Positions 46,317 through 53,794 of a stretch of DNA of 64,000 bases are shown piece by piece. Within the stretch, counting starts at the first letter, position 1, and the number at the start of each line of letters is the position of its first letter. Both the position numbers and the translations under genes were made by a program. The stretch is from contig NZ_JAKZBV010000001.1 in assembly GCF_022539255.1 (NCBI RefSeq), positions 682,001-746,000 on the forward strand, written 5' to 3'. The notes under the pieces were generated by a model. It ran no database searches, was not told where the DNA came from, and saw nothing but the letters and a program-made list of their open reading frames with translations. This DNA comes from Sinomonas terrae (lineage in GTDB: Bacteria; Actinomycetota; Actinomycetes; Actinomycetales; Micrococcaceae).

Positions 46317-48353
46317 TCAGCTTCCCAAACGCACGACGGCGACGCGTCCCGCGGCCACGGTGAGCTCGCCTTCCGTCGGGGTGCCTGAGAGCAGTTCGAC
46401 GCCATTGACGGCCAAGCGGGCGTCACCCTGACCGTGGTTGATCGCGAACACCCACGTGCCCTCGTTCGACGCTCGCGTGACCACCTCGAGGTCGGGATGT
46501 TCAGTGGCATGCTGTTGGCCCTGCAATCCCGCGTCGGCCAGAACCCTCGGGAGGATGTGGCCGAGCGCTTCGGCGTCCGGAGCAGTACCGACGTAGAAGG
46601 CGCGCCCCTCGCCAGCGCCGTTGCGCGTGAACGCCGGGGACCCCGCCGTCGGCCCTGCCTCGTAGCGCGAGAGGACCTCCGCCGTCGTCGTCCGCCCCAG
46701 CTCGCTCCAACGGCTGCCCGCCCCCTCGCTGAGAGGAACGGACCCACCGCCCCTGAGCGGGAAGAACTCCTCGATCTCGACGCCCAGAAGGTCTCGGAAG
46801 GCCCCCGGGTACCCGCCTCCCTCGATGGGATCCATGATGATGCGGTCGTTCTGGTCGACGATCCCGGAGAAGTAGGTCAGGACCAGCGTGCCGCCCTGCT
46901 CGACGTAGCGGCGGAGGTTCGCTGCGCCGTCGTCCGTCACGAGGTAGAGCATCGGCGCGACGACGAGCTTGTAGGCGCCGAGGTCGTCGGTGCTCTGGCG
47001 CACGTCTGTGGTGATTCCGGCCCGGAAGAGCGCGTCGTGCCACTCTCGCAGCTCACGGACCGGCTGGGCCTCGGTGCTCGGGTGCGAGTCCAGTTCGGCG
47101 GCCCAGCGGGCATCCGTATCGAACACGAGGGCCGCTTCGGCGATGACCCGCGAGCCGGCCACTTCGGAGGCCTTCTCGAGGGCCGAGCCCAGCTCGACGA
47201 CCTCGCGCCACACCTTCGTCTCACGCCCCGCGTGGGGGACCATTCCCGAGTGGTACTTCTCGGCGCCCGCCCTCGAGGCGCGCCACTGGAAGAAGAGGAT
47301 GCCGTCGGCGCCGCGGGCGAGGTGCTGGAACGAGTTACGCACCATCTGGCCCGGGCTCTTCGCGATGTTGCGGGGCTGCCAGTTCACGGCCGAGGTGGAG
47401 TGCTCCATGAGGAGCCAAGGATTGCCCTGGGCCCAGCCGCGAGTGAGGTCGGCGACGAGGGCGAGGTCCTGGTGGTTCCGCGGGTCTTCGCTGATGAGGT
47501 AGTGGTCGTTCGAGACGATGTCCATCCGTGGGGCCCAGCGCCAGTAGTCGATCGGCCTGGCCAAACCCATGTTGGTGCCCATGAAGTTCGTCGTGACGGG
47601 CTTGTCGGAGTGTTCTCGGATGATGGCAGCCTCCGCCTCGAAGCACTCGAGGAGCGAGTCCGAGGAGAAGCGCGCGAAGTCGAGCTGCTGGGTCGGATTG
47701 ACCCACGTTCCGGAACGCCGTGGAGGCATGATCTCGGCCCAGTTGTAGTAGCGCTGCGACCAGAAGGCCGTGCCCCACGCATCATTGAGGGCCTCGAGGT
47801 TCCCATAGCGCTGTTGGAGCCAAGAGCGGAAGCCGCGTTCTGCGTGGGGGCCGAAGTCCGGTTGGTTGTGGCAGCCGTACTCGTTGTGGATGTGCCACAT
47901 GGCGAGGGCGGGGTGGGACGAGTAGCGCTCGGCGATGGCCGTGGTGAGAGCCGCTGCCGCGCTGCGGTAGTCCGGGGAGCAGGCCGCGAAGGCCTGACGC
48001 GAGCCGTGGGTCTGGCGCACGCCGTCCGCGTCGACCGGCGCCGAGTCCGGGTACTTCACCGTGAACCACGGCGGCGGCGAGGCGCTCGCGTTGGCGAGGT
48101 CGACGGCGATCCCATTCGCGTGCAGGAGGTCCATGACTTCGTCGAGCCAGCCGAACTCGTAGCGGCCCTCCTCTGGCTCGAGCAGCGCCCAACTGAAGAT
48201 CCCGAGGCTCACGAGATTGACCCCAGCCTCGTGCATGAGTTCGACGTCATGCTTCCACACCTCCTTGGGCCACTGCTCCGGGTTGTAGTCGGCGCCGAAG
48301 GCGATGCGAGGGGTTCCGTTGCCGAGGCGACGGGTGAGGTCGTTCATGTCCAT
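46317..48353 (-). CDS. Beta-galactosidase, GH42
   Basis: Retaining beta-galactosidase of glycoside hydrolase family 42; 678 residues, normal for the family. Catalytic acid/base Glu158 in WHIHNEYGC and nucleophile Glu317 in WLLMEHSTSAVNW. The trimerisation domain and C-terminal beta domain follow. There is no signal peptide, so it acts in the cytoplasm on imported oligosaccharides. The start is ATG 48353; a second ATG two codons later is possible. It precedes the binding protein gene in the same direction with its own box upstream. Confidence 0.95.
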   Translation of the reverse strand: MDMNDLTRRLGNGTPRIAFGADYNPEQWPKEVWKHDVELMHEAGVNLVSLGIFSWALLEPEEGRYEFGWLDEVMDLLHANGIAVDLANASASPPPWFTVKYPDSAPVDADGVRQTHGSRQAFAACSPDYRSAAAALTTAIAERYSSHPALAMWHIHNEYGCHNQPDFGPHAERGFRSWLQQRYGNLEALNDAWGTAFWSQRYYNWAEIMPPRRSGTWVNPTQQLDFARFSSDSLLECFEAEAAIIREHSDKPVTTNFMGTNMGLARPIDYWRWAPRMDIVSNDHYLISEDPRNHQDLALVADLTRGWAQGNPWLLMEHSTSAVNWQPRNIAKSPGQMVRNSFQHLARGADGILFFQWRASRAGAEKYHSGMVPHAGRETKVWREVVELGSALEKASEVAGSRVIAEAALVFDTDARWAAELDSHPSTEAQPVRELREWHDALFRAGITTDVRQSTDDLGAYKLVVAPMLYLVTDDGAANLRRYVEQGGTLVLTYFSGIVDQNDRIIMDPIEGGGYPGAFRDLLGVEIEEFFPLRGGGSVPLSEGAGSRWSELGRTTTAEVLSRYEAGPTAGSPAFTRNGAGEGRAFYVGTAPDAEALGHILPRVLADAGLQGQQHATEHPDLEVVTRASNEGTWVFAINHGQGDARLAVNGVELLSGTPTEGELTVAAGRVAVVRLGS

Positions 48354-48425
48354 GGCGGTCTGCCCTGCCTTGAGGAGTCGGTGGAGATTCCAGCGTAGGG
48401 GAGGCGCACAGAAACGTACAGAAGG

Positions 48426-48440
48426 GATCAGAATCGAAAG
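48426..48440. promoter_or_regulatory. GATCAG-N-A-N-CGAAAG box before GH42 gene
   Basis: See 46244-46258. A further TGGAAGCGCTCTACG element at 48521-48535 has a LacI-like AGCGCT centre. The 244 bases between the GH42 and I36-like starts hold nothing else I can name. Confidence 0.4.
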
Positions 48441-48597
48441 CTGTGAGGGGCCGGAAGGTGGTGGTGCTGCACCTATGGCCAACACGCACTTCCTACGCCT
48501 AAGCGGACTTGGGACGGTGTTGGAAGCGCTCTACGCGTTCGGCGTCAGCCGATGCCGCGAGTGTCGTCCATTGTGAAAAGCCATTTTGGGGGAAGCC

Positions 48598-48977
48598 TTG
48601 TTCAAGAAGCTCTTATCATGGGCCGCCGTCCTCGGAATTGCAGCGGGAACTCTCCTTGCCGCTGCACCTGGGGCGACGGCGGTCCAAACTGTGGCACGTA
48701 TCGCGCGGTCTGTGTCTGGCACGACGAGTGGTATCAAGGGCCTCGCATCGACTTCGCACCATACGTCGGCGAGTACGGCGCGTTCGGGTGGCATGATCGG
48801 GCATCTTCATACGACAGCAATTTGCCGTGGGACTTGGTCTTCTACGAGGATCCGTATATGAGGGGCCGCGGAATCATCGTTCCCGCCTACTCCTACAACC
48901 GCAGTCTCGGCTCATGGAGCTACGGGCTGAACTGGTGGGAGAACTGGAACGATCGTATCGACAGCCATACCACCTGA
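48598..48977 (+). pseudogene. I36-type (beta/gamma-crystallin-like) secreted protein, frameshifted
   Basis: Two reading frames together make one protein. From TTG 48598 (GGGGGA upstream) a Sec signal peptide is read: FKKLLSWAAVLGIAAG then AAPGATA. About 48660-48685 the sense shifts by -1; the body continues as CGTYRAVCVWHDEWYQGP, GAFGWHDRASSYDS, DLVFYEDPYMRGRG and NWNDRIDSHTT, ending at the TGA of 48975. VCVW...Y-G and W-N/H-DR-S are marks of peptidase inhibitor family I36. Neither frame alone gives a signal plus domain, so one base appears lost. It may be a pseudogene, a sequencing error or, less likely, programmed frameshifting. The stop overlaps the next ATG, so the operon structure is intact. 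Confidence 0.6.
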
Positions 48978-49843
48978 TGCGTGATGGACTGATCGCAATT
49001 GTTCTGGCCCTTGCACTATCATTCGGTGTCAGTGGCTGCGCTAACAAGCCATTTGAGGCTAGCGAAGTAGACCTCGCGGGCGTCGAGTCAGTCAGGGCTC
49101 GATTGGACACCGAGGCTGGAACCATTCGTATGCCCCTTGACGACGTGCTCTTCTCGCCGACCGAGAGGATTCTCGTCCAGCAGGCGAACAATATCCTGAT
49201 GAGCAGATGCCTGGCGAAGAGCCAGATTAATCTGTCGAAGGACTTCGGCGTTTTCAAGCCGGACCAAGAAGATGGCCGATATGGAATCTGGGTCCAGAGG
49301 TTGGCGGACGAAAACGGTTATGCCAAGACGAACAGAGAGGGCATCAGCCCCGAGTCGACGGCGCCGTACGATGCTCAGGAAGGCTTTAGGGATGCGTACG
49401 TGAAGTGCCGAGACGATCTTCAGGGAAGTCTCATCGTGATGAGACAGATCGGAAGACCGGAGGCTCCCGAAGCAATTCAGCGGATCGATTCCATGGCGTA
49501 TGGGAGCGCAATGAAGGCTCCCGCTTGGAGAAAGGCCAAGCAGGATTGGAGGGACTGCCTGCAGGAACGGGGAGTCGTGGTCAGCGAGGATAAGGATTCA
49601 TGGGTTCCGCAGGTGCCCGTCGATGAACTCAACCAACAGATCCGAACAGCCAAGATCGACATTGACTGCAAGAATCGCACTAATCTGATACAGAAGGTCG
49701 CGGACCTGGAGGCCAAGTTCCAAGCGATATACATGGCAAGGGACCAGGCCGCAATCAACTCTCTTCGGTCTGCAAAGGCAGTGGACCTCGCTAGGGCTAG
49801 AGAGATCGTCTCCGGTGTCAGGACGGCAGACGAAGCCCGCTAA
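48977..49843 (+). CDS. Hypothetical lipoprotein
   Basis: A 288-residue protein with a lipoprotein signal (MRDGLIAIVLALALSFGVSG then Cys21). The mature part is mostly helical and charged; a coiled-coil-like stretch lies near the C-terminus (LIQKVADLEAKFQAIYMARDQ). Cys pairs in NNILMSRCL, YVKCRDDL and WRDCLQERG may form disulfides. I do not recognise the family. Start chosen at the ATG that overlaps the preceding stop (TGATG). Its stop overlaps the next start (TAATG), so it is part of a four-gene operon with an adaptor and a MacB-like exporter. Confidence 0.8.
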   Translation: MRDGLIAIVLALALSFGVSGCANKPFEASEVDLAGVESVRARLDTEAGTIRMPLDDVLFSPTERILVQQANNILMSRCLAKSQINLSKDFGVFKPDQEDGRYGIWVQRLADENGYAKTNREGISPESTAPYDAQEGFRDAYVKCRDDLQGSLIVMRQIGRPEAPEAIQRIDSMAYGSAMKAPAWRKAKQDWRDCLQERGVVVSEDKDSWVPQVPVDELNQQIRTAKIDIDCKNRTNLIQKVADLEAKFQAIYMARDQAAINSLRSAKAVDLARAREIVSGVRTADEAR

Positions 49844-50979
49844 TGAGCAGAATTCGGCGGGAGAAGAGGGCAGGAGACCCCAAGAAGGATATTTACAGGA
49901 GGCTCAGTCGCCCATGGCTTGTCTCCTCATTTGCGTTGGCTGTGATCTTGTCCGCTGTGGCTGGATACGCTGGCGCGATTCTCATCGCCAAGCCGAGTCT
50001 GGACGCGGAGCGGATCGCAAAGTCTGCCGTTCCGGTATACGCCAAGGCGGAGAAGCATCCAGTTGGCGTCACCCTGACGTTCCAGGGCGGAGTTCGCGAA
50101 GGCCGCGTGGTCAATCTCGAACCAAACAGAGGTTTTCCCTCCAGCCCCCGGGTCACGGCCGTATTCGCCAAATCCGGGGATCCGTACGAAGAGCTGAAGC
50201 TGCTCGCCGTGGCCTCAGGCCGCCCTCTGATCACCATGGCCGGCTCAGTACCCATCTATCGCGACCTTCGCCTCGGAGATAAGGGCCACGACGTACTCAT
50301 CCTTCAGGGGTACCTGAGGGGCCAAGGCTATCGAGTTCGCGCAAGCGGAGTGATGGGGAGCGATTCGATACGTGCTGTCGTTCAGATCTATGAAGCACTC
50401 GGTCTCGAAGCGCCGACCGAGGGCGGCGGTGTCATTTTCAGGTACTCGGACTTCCTACAGATCGAACCCAGCGCCGGAACAATCGTCAACGTGGCGCCCG
50501 TCGCGCAGATCCTCGATGACAAGCATCCGATTGCTGGAGTTCGAGTGGAGCCCAAATTCATTTCGTCCCGCGTCACAGTAGACCAGAAGATGCGGCTCGC
50601 CGTTGGAGACAAGCTTGCGGTCCTGTCTGAGAAGCGGCGAGGAAGCGCGCAGATCGTGGAAATTGGTCCTTTCGCAGAATCCACGCAAACGGGTGTTCCA
50701 GCTGGTCACGACGTTCGAATCGAACTCCCGGTGGATCTCAACGATCTCGAACCGGGACAGCCTGTGGCATTGTCGAAGACTTCCACGAGCGAGCTGGCTC
50801 TCGCCGTGCCGGTTCTTGCCATACGAACTGAGAACGGCAGCGGATACGTGCTCCGGAGATCCAGTGAGGGTGAGCCCGATGAGCGAGTACCCATCGAAGT
50901 AATCGAGCAGGCGGGCGGTTGGGCCGCGATAGCCGATCGGGGTTCCATAATGGAAGGAGACGAGATCCGCGTTGAATGA
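49843..50979 (+). CDS. Membrane-anchored adaptor with peptidoglycan-binding domain
   Basis: A 378-residue protein. One membrane helix (about 24-50), then an extracytoplasmic region. A PG_binding_1-like domain is seen around 140-190 (LRLGDKGHDVLILQGYLRGQGYRV then GSDSIRAVVQIYEALGL), followed by beta-rich HlyD-like segments (VDQKMRLAVGDKLAVL, VPAGHDVRIELPVDLNDLEPGQPVAL). This is the build of actinobacterial MacA/HlyD-like partners for MacB exporters. It overlaps both neighbours. It probably links the exporter to the cell wall. Confidence 0.82.
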   Translation: MSRIRREKRAGDPKKDIYRRLSRPWLVSSFALAVILSAVAGYAGAILIAKPSLDAERIAKSAVPVYAKAEKHPVGVTLTFQGGVREGRVVNLEPNRGFPSSPRVTAVFAKSGDPYEELKLLAVASGRPLITMAGSVPIYRDLRLGDKGHDVLILQGYLRGQGYRVRASGVMGSDSIRAVVQIYEALGLEAPTEGGGVIFRYSDFLQIEPSAGTIVNVAPVAQILDDKHPIAGVRVEPKFISSRVTVDQKMRLAVGDKLAVLSEKRRGSAQIVEIGPFAESTQTGVPAGHDVRIELPVDLNDLEPGQPVALSKTSTSELALAVPVLAIRTENGSGYVLRRSSEGEPDERVPIEVIEQAGGWAAIADRGSIMEGDEIRVE

Positions 50980-52900
50980 TGGGACTCCGTTCACCTCCGC
51001 CATCGAATTGAACGGCGTATCGAAGGTGTTCGATGGAAATGCTGTCCTCAGGAACGTCGATTTTGAGTTGGCGGCGGGCGAGTTTGTGGCCATCATCGGC
51101 CCATCCGGATCGGGAAAATCAACGCTCCTCAATATCATGGGCCTTCTGGCGCTGCCGTCAGAGGGTACGGTCAAGGTGTTCGGCGAGGCGGTGGACCGAC
51201 TTCCGTCCAGCTTGCTGGACAGTCTCCGAAGCCAACAGATCGGCTTCGCGTTCCAAGCTTCGCATCTGGACGAAACCAGATCGGTTCTGCGGAACACCGC
51301 CCTTCCGCTTCAGATCGCGCGTGCGGATCCGAAAGGGAGTGTTGACGCGGCCTTGGAGTCTCTGACTTGGGTCGGGATGGGTGACAAATGGGATGAACCC
51401 GCCTGCAACCTGTCAGGCGGCGAGAAGCAACGTGTGGCATTGGCTCGTGCTGTCGTGCACCAGCCGAGGATCCTGTTGGCGGACGAGCCTACGGGGAACC
51501 TCGATTCCAGTAACACTGCGCAGGTCGTGCGCCTCCTCCAGCAGTTCGCGGCCCGCGGCGTCGCGGTTGTGATTGTTACGCACGACCCCCGCGTAGCAGA
51601 CCTAGCGGATCGCGTGATTCGCGTCGAAGACGGTGCCTTGGTCGACGAAAGACCTTCGAGGCTGTCGATGGGTCGACGAAATCACACGCAGGTTCCGCTG
51701 AAGCGCGAACTGGCGCCGGCCAGGTGGATGGCGCGAGCGGCAGGAGACATTGCTGAGGCCATCAATTCTCTTACGTCACCTCTCGGTAAATCGGCAGTAA
51801 TCGCTATGGCATTTGCGCTCGGGGTCTCAGGATTGGTTCTTGCTAGAGGGCTTTCCGAGAGCGCCGCAAGAATGGTGGATTCCTCCATCGTCAACAGTTC
51901 CTCATCGGTCCTGTACGGGCGTCCCGAGGTATCGGACCGAGGATTGTGGGATGCGAGCAGGGCTGAGTCCGTGGCTCATATCGTCGGGGCCGTGAAAGAA
52001 TTACCCGGTGTATCCGCCGTAGGCGTTCAAGGAGCCATCCCGTCCGAGGCCACGCGGATCTCCAAGCTCGGGTCGAAAGGGCAAGAGCTCTTCACAGGCC
52101 AGGTCCATGTCGGATCTTCGAGCCTGCTGAATGCTCGCGATGCAGCGTTGACGACAAATTCCCGTCCTGACCTTCTGGACAACCCTAGCGTGTCATCTGC
52201 GTTTGTCGGGGTCGAGGCCGCGAAGGGCCTGGGACTATCCCTTGAGCTAGACCAAGAACTGCTCTTGAATGGTCGCCCTATCGCCATTGCGGGGTTCGTT
52301 GTTTCTGCTGCAGACGACTCATTGCCCTCTTCCATCCTGCTTTCGCGTTCAAGCATCCTCACGGCAATTGTTCCAACCTTCATTATCAAAGTGGAGCCGG
52401 GGTATAGTCTGCCGCTGTCCACGTCTATTCCCCTCGCTGTTGATCCAGCAAATCCCTCGTCCTTCAGAATTGATGCGGTTGGAAATGTTGATGGACTGCG
52501 GGCAACTGTCGCCGACCGGTTATCCAGTTTTATCTCGATGATCTCTTCTCTAGTGCTCGGGCTGGCGTGCTTGAGCGGAGGATTAACGATATATCTGTCA
52601 ATTCTATCGAGGCTTCCCGGGATCGCCTTGAAAAGAGCAATGGGGGCTTCTCGGGCGGGCATTGTGAGAGCCTTCCTGCTGGAAGGATCAATAGTGGGAC
52701 TGGCAGGAGGGCTAGCAGGCTTGGCCATGGGACCTTGTCTGCTGATCCTTATCTGCAGCGCGCAAGGCTGGGTTCCGTCTCTGGATGTTCTGACACTGCT
52801 GATTGGCCTATCTTCCGGCATAGCCGCAGGACTTCTGTCTGCCGCCGTTCCTGCCTATTTGGCCTCGCGGGCAGATCCCGCTGAGCTCATTCGAGCTTGA
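50972..52900 (+). CDS. MacB-like ABC exporter, fused ATPase and permease
   Basis: A 642-residue protein. ATPase domain 1-230: Walker A GPSGSGKS (43-50), LSGGEKQR, Walker B LLADEPTGNLDSS. Permease part: first helix about 270-292, a large extracytoplasmic MacB-type domain, then three helices within about 515-635 and a terminal DPAELIRA. MacB-type proteins drive mechanical export of peptides or proteins. The start is TTG 50972, overlapping the adaptor's end. The 3' end overlaps the converging regulator gene by 46 bases. The cargo is unknown; the I36-like protein has its own Sec signal, so the exporter may serve another substrate. Confidence 0.88.
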   Translation: MNDGTPFTSAIELNGVSKVFDGNAVLRNVDFELAAGEFVAIIGPSGSGKSTLLNIMGLLALPSEGTVKVFGEAVDRLPSSLLDSLRSQQIGFAFQASHLDETRSVLRNTALPLQIARADPKGSVDAALESLTWVGMGDKWDEPACNLSGGEKQRVALARAVVHQPRILLADEPTGNLDSSNTAQVVRLLQQFAARGVAVVIVTHDPRVADLADRVIRVEDGALVDERPSRLSMGRRNHTQVPLKRELAPARWMARAAGDIAEAINSLTSPLGKSAVIAMAFALGVSGLVLARGLSESAARMVDSSIVNSSSSVLYGRPEVSDRGLWDASRAESVAHIVGAVKELPGVSAVGVQGAIPSEATRISKLGSKGQELFTGQVHVGSSSLLNARDAALTTNSRPDLLDNPSVSSAFVGVEAAKGLGLSLELDQELLLNGRPIAIAGFVVSAADDSLPSSILLSRSSILTAIVPTFIIKVEPGYSLPLSTSIPLAVDPANPSSFRIDAVGNVDGLRATVADRLSSFISMISSLVLGLACLSGGLTIYLSILSRLPGIALKRAMGASRAGIVRAFLLEGSIVGLAGGLAGLAMGPCLLILICSAQGWVPSLDVLTLLIGLSSGIAAGLLSAAVPAYLASRADPAELIRA

Positions 52901-53688
52901 CGACCGGGAAGGTAGGTGATCAGTCGCAACTGAGCCTCGTCGTCGAATGTAAGGCTAAGGGGTTCGAAGGTCAGCAGGCCGAGTTTTGCATGCCTGAACG
53001 TGATGTCCTCTCGATATGACTCTCCGACTACGTGTAGGTCCCAGTACTTGCGAAAGAGTGCCGACCGTGCTCTGAGTCGCTGGGCCGTCCTGTCGAAAAT
53101 CAAATCCTCAGGATACCGCGCTGACTGCGCTCTGAATTGTTCCACGAGGGATCGCCCGATCAGGTCTTCATTCAGAAAGCGTGTGGAGAAATCACTTTCG
53201 AGGAAGAACTTCTCAAGTCGGCTCTTGCCGATCTCGGTCTCGAAGCATTCTCTCGCCGGGTTGTTGGTGGCGATGACGCGCCAGCATGGGTCGATGACAT
53301 AGGCAGGAGCAGTGATTGTCTCCGCGAGACCCGCGTAGCGGGAGTAATCGGCGGGGGAGGGCTCGAGAACCCTCGCCCCGCCGTCGACTCGTGCAAGGCC
53401 GAGGACATAGCGGTGCTCATCGGCGTCGAGCCTTAACGCCGCGGCAACGGCGTCGAGCACTTCAATTGAGGCGCCCGCGGCCCTTCCCTGCTCGAGCCAT
53501 GTGTACCAGGAGACGCCGACATTGGCGATCGACGCGACTTCCTCTCGGCGCAGGCCTTGGGTGCGGCGCCTGCCGGAGGATGGGAGACCTACTTCATCGG
53601 GAAGCAGGCGCTCCCTCTTCAGCCTCAGGAACTCGCCGAGCCGCCGGTAACGCTCGGGTACGGGCGAAGACACTCTCTCCACCCCCAA
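52855..53688 (-). CDS. HTH regulator with MmyB-like ligand domain
   Basis: A 277-residue regulator. Residues about 35-95 hold an XRE-type HTH (RREEVASIANVGVSWYTWLEQGR). Residues about 110-260 match the MmyB-like domain, which binds fatty-acid-type ligands (ITAPAYVIDPCWRVIATNNPAR, ITFRHAKLGLLTFEPLSLTFDD). Its gene converges on the exporter operon and overlaps it by 46 bases. Base use is less GC-rich, as in the exporter operon, so they may have arrived together. The target is unknown. Confidence 0.85.
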   Translation of the reverse strand: MGVERVSSPVPERYRRLGEFLRLKRERLLPDEVGLPSSGRRRTQGLRREEVASIANVGVSWYTWLEQGRAAGASIEVLDAVAAALRLDADEHRYVLGLARVDGGARVLEPSPADYSRYAGLAETITAPAYVIDPCWRVIATNNPARECFETEIGKSRLEKFFLESDFSTRFLNEDLIGRSLVEQFRAQSARYPEDLIFDRTAQRLRARSALFRKYWDLHVVGESYREDITFRHAKLGLLTFEPLSLTFDDEAQLRLITYLPGRQARMSSAGSAREAK

Positions 53689-53794
53689 GTTCTCGCCTGG
53701 AAGAACTACTTCCAGATCCTTCCTTCAGGAGTAGTTACCATAAAACTTTATTCAGTTGTCAAGAAGATGTGCGCTTCGCTGTTGGTCGGTAGTC

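Noticed and set aside
48552..48660. Alternative start for the I36-like protein in its body frame (ATG 48552 or 48618)
   Set aside because: These give no signal peptide and a basic, unlike-family N-terminus; the signal peptide in the other frame with a ribosome site is more convincing.
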